A stretch of DNA of 64,000 nucleotides from Paraburkholderia polaris (lineage in GTDB: Bacteria; Pseudomonadota; Gammaproteobacteria; Burkholderiales; Burkholderiaceae): assembly GCF_012927345.1 (NCBI RefSeq), contig NZ_JABBGJ010000001.1, positions 248,001 through 312,000 on the forward strand, given 5' to 3'. Both the position numbers and the translations under genes were made by a program. Under the pieces are notes generated by a model. The model was not told the DNA's origin and did not search any database. It saw nothing but the letters and a program-made list of their open reading frames with translations. This document shows positions 36,430-44,360 of this stretch, in pieces. Each line of letters opens with the position of its first letter. Positions within the stretch are counted from its first letter, which is position 1.

Positions 36430-37362
36430 ATGAATGCAGTATCGCGACTCTCCGACCGCGATCGTTACGCCCGGTGCATTCGGGCCTCAAAGATGGTCAG
36501 TTGGGACATCGACCGTGACGTGATTGGAGGTCGCACCTTTGATACGTCCCAGAAATATCTACCCGACGGGCTCTCACTGGCTCCGAATTTCATCACGCTC
36601 TCCGAAAGCGAGAAGCGTTTCGTCAGCCAGATTCAGGGACGTACATATGCCAACGTGTTCGGACTGGTGGAGCGCTTCATCAACGCCAAGGTGCTGGAAG
36701 TCAGCCGTGACTACTGGCTCGGCGACCAGGTAGCGCTTGAGGCGTTGGTCCGATTCAGCGAGGAGGAACTCAAGCATCAGGCGCTGTTTCGTCGTATCGA
36801 CGAGATGATCGGTGAAACCCTTCCCCCCGGCTATCACTTCGACGTCGATCCGGATGCCGTTGCCTCTGCAGTCCTCGGGAAAAGCACGTGGGCCGTATTG
36901 GCGCTGACGCTGCATATCGAACTGTTCAGCCAGCTCCACTACCGCCAGAGTATCGCGCCAGACGATCAGCTATCGGAGCTATTCAAGAACGTGTTCCTCT
37001 ACCACTGGAAGGAGGAGAGCCAGCACGCCATCCTCGACGAGCTCGAATGGGTCCGTCACGACGCCACCATGACGGACGGTGGTCGCGACAAGGCTGTTGA
37101 CGAGTTCATCGAGCTGGTTGCCTCGATCGACGGCATTCTGCAGGCGCAGGCCGCAGCCGACGCGCGTTACTTCGTGGCGAACTGCGGCCGCGCAGTCGAC
37201 GAGGCGGAAACCCTGTTGATCGAAGCAAATTTCATCGAGGCTTACCGGTGGCAATACATCCACTCGGGTGTACGTCATCCCCACTTCGGAGAGGTGCTCC
37301 ATAGCCTCATCTCCGAAGACCAGGGCGTGCGCATCGAGGCTGCGCTCGCCACGCTGCAATGA
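36430..37362 (+). CDS. Ferritin-like (diiron-type) protein
   Basis: A 310-residue, largely helical protein. Glu/His motifs FSEEELKHQALFRRIDEM and YHWKEESQHAILDELEW are the E...ExxH half-sites of ferritin-like diiron folds, with further Glu/His in later helices (AETLLIEANFIEAY). Function may be oxidation or oxygen/peroxide chemistry; no specific family name is certain. ATG 36430 has GGGAGAAA upstream. It is followed 45 bp later by an OsmC-like gene, which suggests an oxidative-stress role. Confidence 0.75.
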   Translation: MNAVSRLSDRDRYARCIRASKMVSWDIDRDVIGGRTFDTSQKYLPDGLSLAPNFITLSESEKRFVSQIQGRTYANVFGLVERFINAKVLEVSRDYWLGDQVALEALVRFSEEELKHQALFRRIDEMIGETLPPGYHFDVDPDAVASAVLGKSTWAVLALTLHIELFSQLHYRQSIAPDDQLSELFKNVFLYHWKEESQHAILDELEWVRHDATMTDGGRDKAVDEFIELVASIDGILQAQAAADARYFVANCGRAVDEAETLLIEANFIEAYRWQYIHSGVRHPHFGEVLHSLISEDQGVRIEAALATLQ

Positions 37363-37407
37363 GATTTTCGGAAGCTGAACGATCTACGTATGTAAAGGAG
37401 ATGGCAT

Positions 37408-37980
37408 ATGAATGCGAATGCACAGACCAACGAACCTAACATCGTTAACGGCATCAACGTCGACGACCTGTTCGGGATGATTGAAAGCGTCAAGGGCGAT
37501 GCCTCGAACGCTACGACCAGCTGGCGCGTTGCTACGACCTGGCAAGGCCAGACCCGGACCCGTGCCGAGGTTGAAAGTTTCTCGATCGGTGGGCAGGAAG
37601 TGTCACGCCGGTTCATGATCGATATCGATGAGCCTCACGAACTCTGCGGCACGAATCAGTTTGCCAATCCTCAGGAACACCTGATCGCGGCGCTGAACGC
37701 CTGCATTGCAGTGGGTTACGTGGCGCAATGCGCTGTCCGCGGCATTACGCTCGAATCCCTTGAGATTGAGACTGAGGGCGATATCGACCTCAGGGGATTT
37801 CTTGGGCTCGACCCTCAGGTGGCAAACGGCTACGAGAGCCTGCGCTACACCGTTCACATCAAGGGCAATGGTTCTGAGCAACAATTCGCCGAAATTCACG
37901 ACGCAGTAATGGCTACTTCTCCCAACGTCTACAACCTGGCGAACGCTGTCGCCTTGAAACCGACTCTCGTGATCGGGTGA
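37408..37980 (+). CDS. OsmC-family protein
   Basis: A 190-residue OsmC/Ohr-fold protein. The first active-site Cys is in HLIAALNACIAVGYV. At the position of the second Cys the sequence is ATSPNVYNLANAV, with Ser instead of Cys, so the classic peroxidase pair is incomplete. It has a 60-residue N-terminal extension compared with minimal OsmC. AAGGAGATGG precedes the ATG. A terminator hairpin follows, and the gene probably shares a transcript with the ferritin-like gene. Confidence 0.85.
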   Translation: MNANAQTNEPNIVNGINVDDLFGMIESVKGDASNATTSWRVATTWQGQTRTRAEVESFSIGGQEVSRRFMIDIDEPHELCGTNQFANPQEHLIAALNACIAVGYVAQCAVRGITLESLEIETEGDIDLRGFLGLDPQVANGYESLRYTVHIKGNGSEQQFAEIHDAVMATSPNVYNLANAVALKPTLVIG

Positions 37981-37993
37981 ACTTCGCGATATG

Positions 37994-38033
37994 GGCGCGG
38001 CGACCCGAATCGTTTCCGTCGCGCCGCCTTTTT
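37994..38033 (+). terminator. Rho-independent terminator after the OsmC gene
   Basis: GGCGCGGCGAC (37994-38004) pairs with GTCGCGCCGCC (38018-38028), leaving a small internal mismatch, followed by TTTTT. It lies 14 bp after the OsmC stop. Confidence 0.7.
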
Positions 38034-38149
38034 GAAAACGGGAGGAAGTACCCGTAACACCGAGTCGATTGTTCACGTTCGCCGAAAACAGAAAGATTGC
38101 AGCGGATACGCGCCACTTTGGGCGACACGGCATCCGCTGCCTGCACGCG

Positions 38150-38170
38150 AAAAAGCGCGTAATGACGCGC
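38150..38170 (-). terminator. Rho-independent terminator after ohr
   Basis: On the minus strand GCGCGT-CATT-ACGCGC is followed by TTTTT (plus-strand A tract 38150-38154). It starts three bases beyond the ohr stop codon. Confidence 0.75.
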
Positions 38171-38173
38171 GGC

Positions 38174-38599
38174 TTAGACCAGCGTCAGCTTGACGTCGAT
38201 GTTGTTGCGCGTCGCGTTCGAATAAGGGCAGACGACGTGCGCCTTGTCGATCAGAGCTTGCGCCTCTGCGCGGTCCATGCCCGGCAACGAGATTTTCAGT
38301 TCGACTTCGATGCCGAAGCCATTGGGGATCTGTCCGATCCCGACGCTGCCGTCGATGGCGACGTCCTTCGGCAAGGCGATCTTGTCGCGCGCGCTAACGT
38401 GCTTCATCGCACCGATGAAGCACGCGCTATATCCCGCCGCGAAGAGTTGCTCGGGGTTCGTTCCGTCGCCGCCTGCGCCGCCGAGCTCCTTCGGCGTGGT
38501 CAGCTTGAGATCGAGGTTGCTCGCGGGGATCGTCGCGCGACCGTCGCGGCCGCCAGTGACGTGCGCTTGAGCACGATACAAGACTTTTTCAATCGACAT
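38174..38599 (-). CDS. ohr: Organic hydroperoxide resistance protein Ohr
   Basis: A 141-residue protein of exact Ohr length. The two redox cysteines are Cys-60 ([12 protein letters not shown]) and Cys-124 ([15 protein letters not shown]), and Arg-21 sits in DGRATI. Ohr reduces organic and fatty-acid hydroperoxides using lipoylated proteins as reductant. AGGAGACTCGA precedes the ATG. OhrR, the usual regulator, is not next to it. The gene converges on the OsmC gene, with separate terminators for each. Confidence 0.93.
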   Translation of the reverse strand: MSIEKVLYRAQAHVTGGRDGRATIPASNLDLKLTTPKELGGAGGDGTNPEQLFAAGYSACFIGAMKHVSARDKIALPKDVAIDGSVGIGQIPNGFGIEVELKISLPGMDRAEAQALIDKAHVVCPYSNATRNNIDVKLTLV

Positions 38600-38991
38600 T
38601 CGAGTCTCCTTTGCGTGTCAGGGTGGTCAACGACTTCCCGGCGCCGCAGCAAATTGAAGGCCGCACCGTGAAGCGTCCTGCACAAGCATACTCAAAGCGA
38701 CGCGAACCCGCTCGGCGCAATTCGGATCGCTCGATCAGGCGACGCGCACCGGCATGGACGAGACGACTGTCCTGGTAGGCTAGCCGGCCGTGCGATTTCG
38801 AAAGCGCTAACGGGCGAGGCACGGCACTATTACCTCACGCGCGGAACGTCGGATCGAGCGCTACCGCGGATCGCATGCTGGCCGTAAGTTGTGCTCTCGA
38901 ACGGTTCGCGTCAGGCGATACGCGGCGTTCCCAAGAACGCCAGGATTCCATGTACAGCGACTTCCGGTCGCCCCGGTCAAGGAGAAAAGAG
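38600..38991. other. 392-bp intergenic region between divergent genes
   Basis: Contains the promoters of ohr (leftward) and of the acetoacetate decarboxylase-like gene (rightward). Frames in it lack ribosome sites and recognisable motifs. Confidence 0.5.
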
Positions 38992-39792
38992 ATGCCTAAA
39001 GCGTTTGCGGTTCCTATTACTCCGCAAGGAAAGTCCGCACTGGCGACGCTGCCGCCATGGCACTATTCCAGCGACTGTCTCGCCATCGAATACTGGGCCG
39101 ACCAGAAAGCGATCGCGGCGCTCCTGCCGCCAGGCCTTACGGCGGACGAGAAATCCGGCGGCCGGGCCTTCTTCTGGTTTCTGGATTGGCAGTTCACGGG
39201 TTCCAATGACGAATTGACGGACCCGGCCCGGTATCAATACCGCGAGGCTTTCGTTCTGGTCGAGGCGATCTTCGAAGGTGTTCCGGTCAACTACTGCCCG
39301 TACATCTTCGTCGACAACGACGCCGCCATCGCTCGCGGCTGGGCGCAGGGGTTTCCAAAGAAACTCGCCAGCGTCTACCAGACTCGCAGTTTCTCCGCGC
39401 CCAGTCTGGCCGCTGCGCCGCTTGCCAAAGGAAGTCGCTTCGGCGCCAGTGTGTCCGCGCACGGCGAACGGCTGGCGACCGCCCGTATCCAGCTCGAGGA
39501 ACCTGTCGCCGACCCGGCGACAGTTTTCAACCGGCCTACCACGATGCGTCGTTACTTTCCTCAACTCGCAGCGGGACTTCAGGAGAAGCCACCGGTCGAC
39601 GAACTCACCATGTCGCTCACGGACAATCTCGCCATCGTGGATGTCTGGACCGGGTCGGCGGAACTGAAGATTCCCGAGGTCGACGGCGAGGACATGCACC
39701 TGATTGCGCCCGTGCGCGTCGGGCGGGGTTATCGGCTCGGTATGGCGTACTCCGTGACCGACCTGCGCATTCTGAAGAACTACGCCGGATGA
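38992..39792 (+). CDS. Acetoacetate decarboxylase-family protein
   Basis: A 266-residue protein with the ADC fold pattern: WADQKAIAALLPPGL near the N-terminus, EAIFEGVPVNYCPYIFVDND, then ARGWAQGFPKKLAS, which holds the lysine candidates for the Schiff-base residue. Family members decarboxylate acetoacetate or act as aldolase-dehydratases on related keto acids. ATG 38992 has AAGGAGAAAAG upstream; the longer frame starts at 38875. It is followed 95 bp later by a (frameshifted) tautomerase, a pairing that suggests a keto-acid pathway. Confidence 0.85.
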   Translation: MPKAFAVPITPQGKSALATLPPWHYSSDCLAIEYWADQKAIAALLPPGLTADEKSGGRAFFWFLDWQFTGSNDELTDPARYQYREAFVLVEAIFEGVPVNYCPYIFVDNDAAIARGWAQGFPKKLASVYQTRSFSAPSLAAAPLAKGSRFGASVSAHGERLATARIQLEEPVADPATVFNRPTTMRRYFPQLAAGLQEKPPVDELTMSLTDNLAIVDVWTGSAELKIPEVDGEDMHLIAPVRVGRGYRLGMAYSVTDLRILKNYAG

Positions 39793-39887
39793 TCGTCTCG
39801 ACGGCCCCGTGAGTTAGCAAAGGCCCCGCTTATGTGGGCGGCCGTCAATGCGAATGCCCGCGAAACATCAGGATAGGAGTCGGTCTC

Positions 39888-40264
39888 ATGCCGCTCTACA
39901 CGTTGTTTACTCAGGGCGGCGCACTCAGCAGTGACGTTAAGGCCAAGCTCGCGATGGAACTGACGACCCTGCATTCCGGATATGCGGGTGTGCCGAAAAA
40001 TTGGGTGCATGTCGTGTTTCAGGACTATGCGCCGGGCAGCGGGTTCACCGCCGGAGAACCCGCAGCAACTGCCGCGCTCACGCTTTTGATGCGGGCCGGC
40101 CGGCCACCTGAATATAAGCGCGCGAATTGATACAGCATCTTTGGAAACTGTTTCAGACCGCGACGGGAGCGCCCGATGACCAGATTGTCATCGGCATTCA
40201 GGACGTGCCGGCCAGTCAGGCGATGGAGATGGGGCAGGTCATGCCGGACATCGCGGACGAATAG
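39888..40264 (+). pseudogene. Tautomerase-like gene split by a 2-base frameshift
   Basis: The first 80 codons read MPLYTLFTQGGALSSDVKAK to GRPPEYKRAN-stop at 40130; Pro-1 is preserved and the start has GGATAGGAG upstream. In another frame the text goes straight on as LIQHLWKLFQTATGAPDDQI, then VIGIQDVPASQAMEMGQVM, to a stop at 40262-40264. Removing one CG from the CGCGCG run at about 40120-40126 would restore a single protein of about 124 residues, typical for tautomerase-3 type proteins of the cis-CaaD-like superfamily. Confidence 0.75.
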
Positions 40265-40479
40265 GGGGAGGGCGAGGGCGCTAATGAACGTCTGCGCTAA
40301 TTGATGAGCGGACATGTTGCTCGACGCTGAGAGAGGGCGGCGTTCATACCATCTATCCAGACTGGATGTGAACGCCTTTCCGCAAACGGACACTAGACTC
40401 GAACAACCCAGAAGCAGACTTTTACCTGTGCAAAACAGCCTTACGGTTGCTGGCACCCCTGCACAGCCAAACCCGCTCG

Positions 40480-41220
40480 TTAGACGAGTGCAATCTTGCC
40501 GGTGGCGAGGTCATACACGCCGCCAACAATGTCGATCTTCTTGCTCACGTAAAGTTTTTGGACGATCGGCGGTGAGCTCTTCAGTCGAGCCATCTGCCGT
40601 CGCACGTTCTCGGCGGCCGCGTTGTCCAGCAGGTTGCCGGTCTGCGTCTTCTCGGCGGCGATGACGGCCGGTTTGATCGCGTCGATGAGTCCCGGCAAAT
40701 GGCCCGGAAGGACCGCCTTGGTCTTCAGCACTTTGATTGCGGCGTCGACCGCGCCGCATCCGGTGTGGCCTAGCACCATGATGAGCGGCACCCCCAGGAA
40801 TTCGGCGCCGTATTCGAGAGAGGCAAGCAGATCCGGGTTTACGATGTTGCCCGCGACGCGTAAAACGAAGAGATCGCCCGGCCCCTGATCGAACGCGAAC
40901 TCCGGCGCCACGCGCGAATCGGCGCAGCTCAGGATCGTGGCGATCGGATACTGCCCCTGCACACGGGCGGCGCGACCCGACGTAAAGTCGCGCTCGTTTG
41001 GCGTGTTGGCGGCGTAGCGCGCGTTGCCCTCCATTAGCCGCTTCAACGCGTCCGCAGGCGCGATCGAGTTCGGTGGTGGCGATGCGCCTGGCGCCGGCGG
41101 GTCGGCCGCGATGGCGACGCCCACGCTCCACGGCAGGAGCGCCGCGAGTGCGCCAGTCTTGAGGAAACCTCGGCGCGATACTTGAGGCTCGTGCTGCGCA
41201 TCACCACACATGTCACACAT
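40480..41220 (-). CDS. Tat-exported beta-carbonic anhydrase
   Basis: A 246-residue beta carbonic anhydrase with a twin-arginine signal (VSRRGFLKTGALAALLPWSV) after a short Cys-rich start MCDMCGD. Zinc ligands are Cys-99 in LSCADSR, His-152 and Cys-155 in GHTGCGAVDA, with Asp-101/Arg-103. It would hydrate CO2 in the periplasm. GGAGG precedes ATG 41220; the long upstream frame to 41688 is read-through. It is distinct from the cytoplasmic CynT in this window. Confidence 0.9.
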   Translation of the reverse strand: MCDMCGDAQHEPQVSRRGFLKTGALAALLPWSVGVAIAADPPAPGASPPPNSIAPADALKRLMEGNARYAANTPNERDFTSGRAARVQGQYPIATILSCADSRVAPEFAFDQGPGDLFVLRVAGNIVNPDLLASLEYGAEFLGVPLIMVLGHTGCGAVDAAIKVLKTKAVLPGHLPGLIDAIKPAVIAAEKTQTGNLLDNAAAENVRRQMARLKSSPPIVQKLYVSKKIDIVGGVYDLATGKIALV

Positions 41221-41450
41221 TTGAATGCCTCCGTCATTGCTGGGCGCATCCGACCGCAAACAGGTGCCTTGCCGCATCACTACGCAACTGGCACACCGAC
41301 CCCCTGCTATGTGCACCTCACGTGGTGGTCCAACACCACGCGGTAGATCAACTAACTTGCATAGGTTCGAGTCTATACCGTCGCCAGGCGCAGCGCCCGG
41401 CCCATCGCGCCGTGTATTGATGGGCGGGATGCCGTAGTGGCCTTGCGGTT
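41221..41450. other. Short non-coding stretch between carbonic anhydrase and a peptidase remnant
   Basis: About 230 bp with no supported gene; it should contain the promoter of the periplasmic carbonic anhydrase. Confidence 0.45.
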
Positions 41451-41645
41451 TTAATGAAGGACTTTCAGCAGCCGCGCGGCGCCATGGCGTGGTTCGATGA
41501 CCGTCACGCCGGTTTGAATCGATGCTTCTGCTCGGTTTTCGACCAGGGTACGATGGCCGACTCTTACGCCTTGCACGTCGGTGATGCTGTTGAATGGACC
41601 GGGCGTGCCGTGGCCAACTCGAACACCGATGTCCCTGATACCCAT
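41451..41645 (-). pseudogene. N-terminal fragment of a P1/DmpA-family peptidase
   Basis: A 64-codon frame, MGIRDIGVRVGHGTPGPFNS then ITDVQGVRVGHRTLV and ASIQTGVTVIEPRHG, matches the N-terminus of the DmpA-like self-processing aminopeptidases (usually about 350 residues). A good AGGAG ribosome site remains, but a stop at 41451 and loss of similarity after RHGAA show that about 80% of the gene is gone. Confidence 0.65.
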
Positions 41646-41770
41646 ACCTTTCTCCTGTGTTGCTCACTGCGAGCAAGCCTGCCGGCACGCCTGCGCCGGG
41701 GTACTGAGATGGTAGGGTGGGGGCGACGACGGGTGAAAATCAGGCCGAACGGCTAGAACGATGGAGCGAC

Positions 41771-41788
41771 CTACCCTTTTAGGGGTAG
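41771..41788. promoter_or_regulatory. Palindrome CTACCC-N6-GGGTAG before the LuxR gene
   Basis: CTACCCTTTTAGGGGTAG is an 18-bp inverted repeat 14 bp upstream of the preferred start of the LuxR-type gene. Its position over the likely ribosome/promoter region suggests an operator, possibly autoregulatory. Confidence 0.45.
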
Positions 41789-41802
41789 TGGGGGAAACTG
41801 AC

Positions 41803-42606
41803 ATGCAGCTTGATGTATCGGACGTTGCATTTCATCAGCGGCTTGGACGTCTGGTCGAAAAACTCGACGACAAACAGTTCTGGCATGCGCTGATTGACCT
41901 GTTGCGCAGAGTGGTCCACTTTGACAACTGGGTGGTGATAATCTTCTGGCCCAATGGGAAACCCCAGTTGATTGCGGAGATCCAGGCGCGCACGCCGAAC
42001 GACGAATTGTTCAAAGGGTATTTGAACAGCGTCTATTTGCTAGACCCTTTCTATCAATTCAGCCTCGGCGCGATCAGCCCTGGCGTATATTGCCTGGACG
42101 AAGTGGCGCCCGATCACTTCCGGGAAACCGAATATTTTCGCCGTTATTTTTCGGTGAACGTGCTGGAAGACGAGGTGCAGCTTTTGGCCCCGCTGCCTTC
42201 GGGGGGAACGCTGTCTGTATCGTTGGGCAGTGAGCGCCGCTTTAGCTCGACTGAAATCGGGACCCTCTGTCTTTACGGCGCATGGTTACTTCCGTTGATG
42301 TGCCATGCTCTGTCGGCACAGACGGATGTGCTCCCGCCGCCGGTGAGTTCTGCTGCCGGAAGTGACCGGCGCCTTCACTTCGAACAGGCGTTGCGCAAGC
42401 GGTCGAATGCGCCGCTGACCAATCGCGAAATTGAAGTCGCGCTGATGATTCTTGCCGGTCATTCGACCAAAAATATGGCAAGGCTGCTTGGCGTGTCACC
42501 CGCCACGGCTAAGGTTCACCGCCGTAATCTTTACAAAAAGCTGGATATCTCATCCCAGTCGACGCTATTTCTGCTCATCATGGACGAAGAACCGGATGCT
42601 GGCTGA
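41803..42606 (+). CDS. LuxR-family transcriptional regulator
   Basis: A 267-residue protein (281 if ATG 41761 is used). The C-terminal LuxR helix-turn-helix is clear: LTNREIEVALMILAGHSTKN, then MARLLGVSPATAKVHRRNLY. The N-terminal 190 residues are a sensor-like domain without the acyl-homoserine-lactone pattern. GGGGGAAA precedes ATG 41803. No receiver domain is present. The target is unknown; the palindrome just upstream may be its own site. Confidence 0.85.
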   Translation: MQLDVSDVAFHQRLGRLVEKLDDKQFWHALIDLLRRVVHFDNWVVIIFWPNGKPQLIAEIQARTPNDELFKGYLNSVYLLDPFYQFSLGAISPGVYCLDEVAPDHFRETEYFRRYFSVNVLEDEVQLLAPLPSGGTLSVSLGSERRFSSTEIGTLCLYGAWLLPLMCHALSAQTDVLPPPVSSAAGSDRRLHFEQALRKRSNAPLTNREIEVALMILAGHSTKNMARLLGVSPATAKVHRRNLYKKLDISSQSTLFLLIMDEEPDAG

Positions 42607-42799
42607 TGCGATGACTGCCTTCGGCAGCGCCTCAAAAAATCCGGGCGTTCGGGGGAGGCAGGCGGGGCGTCGGATCGCCGTCGAGTCGATGACCCCACCG
42701 AACGCCGCGTCGGGATGATAATCGGTGAATCTTAGGTGTCGAGGGCGCGGTTGTTCCACCGCGCGATAAGAATCTCGTAGGACGAGACGGACCGCACAC

Positions 42800-44356
42800 A
42801 TGAAGCGATTTTTCGTTTGCTGCGACGGCACCTGGAACTCGGATAGCGACGAGTTTCAAGGGGTGCCTGTTCCAACCAATGTCGTTCGCTTTTTCAACGC
42901 ATTGAGTGAGCGCGGCGACGATGGCGTCGAGCAACTCCGGTACTACCACGTCGGCATTGGCGCCAACGAAGGCCGGATTCGTCGCCTCGTAGACGGGGCG
43001 CTAGGCTTGGGCCTCTCCCGAGACATTCGAACCGCGTACAAGTGGCTGTCAGACCACTACGAAGAGGATTCTGAAATCTTTGTAATTGGCTTCTCTCGTG
43101 GCGCGTTCACCGCTCGAAGCCTGGTGGGCATGCTTCACCGTTGTGGTCTTCCTCGCAAGGCAACCTGGGCACTGGTAAAGCAGGCATGGAGCCTGTACCG
43201 GCTCGACCCAAAAATACCGGAAAACGTCAGCCGGCAGGAACAGTTCCGCCTCGCGCATGGCAAACCGCCTCCCATTCGCTTCCTGGGGGTGTGGGAGACG
43301 GTGGGCGCTCTCGGGATCCCCGAAATTGTGGACTTTTTCGGCTTGGGGAGAATGCGCTTCGAATTCCATGACACGACGCTTTCGCCAGAAGTTGAACGCG
43401 CGGTACATGGCCTTGCCATTGATGAGCAGCGGAACAATTTTCTTCCAACGTTGTGGACGGAAGCGGATGGCTGCGACCCGGTACGCGTGACGCAAGTGTG
43501 GTTCCCTGGTGTGCACGCTGACGTTGGCGGCGGCTACAAGGAGACCGGGCTTTCTGATGCCACACTCAAATGGATGATTTCCGAGGCTGCGCAGTGCGGT
43601 GCGGTGTTTGAATCAGACATGTTGAACCAGATAGCCGATGCGGACCCGTTGTCGCCATCTGCAGTACATGGCGTCCTCCACAACTCACTCACAGGCTTTT
43701 ACAGGAGAATCGGCTTTCGGCCGCGGCCCTTTCCGTATCTGGTGAAGGCTTCACGACGATGCTCCGAATCGGTATCGGAGCTAGCCTTGGCACGCCAGGC
43801 CAGTCCGCCAATCTTTCAGGCTCCCTATCGACCGAACATAGACCCCGCGGCGGCGGTCCAGGTGCGGGTTTTCGCCAGCACGTTGTGGAACTGGACAGGT
43901 ATTTTCATGAAGGAGGGGGTGCGCTACCGGTTCAAGGTGCCTGAAGGTCAAACGTGGCTGGATGGGGACAGTGCATCGGGCGCGGAGGGAGTGCCAGGTA
44001 ACTGGAAGCAACGCCTGTTTGCATGGCCCAAGCGGGTCAGGGGCGCGAACTGGTTCGAACTCTGCGGTGCAATCTCCTATCCAGGGCAACCGGGCGAGGC
44101 AGGCGTGTCACCTCAGCCCTTCTACTTCAGAATTGGTCGAGAGGTGGAGATCAAGGCTCCTCAGTCGGGTTACCTGTATTGCTTTGCCAACGATGCCAGC
44201 TGGGCCTATTGGAATAATCACGGAAGTCTGCGGGTCGAAATTGTCGAATCAGACGGCATGCCGGCTGGCAAGGGGGCTGCATATGCGCCTTCAGGCGATG
44301 ACCTGACTGCGCCTGCAACAGCACCCGGAGGTTCTGGAGCAGGTCAACCATCATGA
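42800..44356 (+). CDS. DUF2235 alpha/beta hydrolase (Tle1-like phospholipase family)
   Basis: A 518-residue protein. It begins KRFFVCCDGTWNSDSDEF, the DUF2235 signature, and has the nucleophile elbow FVIGFSRGAFTARSLVGM. The catalytic Asp/His probably lie in WFPGVHADVGGGYKE. DUF2235 includes type VI secretion phospholipase effectors (Tle1) and cytoplasmic hydrolases. No VgrG, PAAR or immunity gene is next to it, so an effector role is not supported. The stop is 4 bp before the SbmA-like ABC transporter, so the two are likely co-expressed. Confidence 0.85.
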   Translation: MKRFFVCCDGTWNSDSDEFQGVPVPTNVVRFFNALSERGDDGVEQLRYYHVGIGANEGRIRRLVDGALGLGLSRDIRTAYKWLSDHYEEDSEIFVIGFSRGAFTARSLVGMLHRCGLPRKATWALVKQAWSLYRLDPKIPENVSRQEQFRLAHGKPPPIRFLGVWETVGALGIPEIVDFFGLGRMRFEFHDTTLSPEVERAVHGLAIDEQRNNFLPTLWTEADGCDPVRVTQVWFPGVHADVGGGYKETGLSDATLKWMISEAAQCGAVFESDMLNQIADADPLSPSAVHGVLHNSLTGFYRRIGFRPRPFPYLVKASRRCSESVSELALARQASPPIFQAPYRPNIDPAAAVQVRVFASTLWNWTGIFMKEGVRYRFKVPEGQTWLDGDSASGAEGVPGNWKQRLFAWPKRVRGANWFELCGAISYPGQPGEAGVSPQPFYFRIGREVEIKAPQSGYLYCFANDASWAYWNNHGSLRVEIVESDGMPAGKGAAYAPSGDDLTAPATAPGGSGAGQPS

Positions 44357-44360
44357 CGCC

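Noticed and set aside
42800..44356. DUF2235 protein as a type VI secretion effector (Tle1)
   Set aside because: No VgrG, PAAR, adaptor or immunity gene nearby; the neighbour is an ABC transporter.
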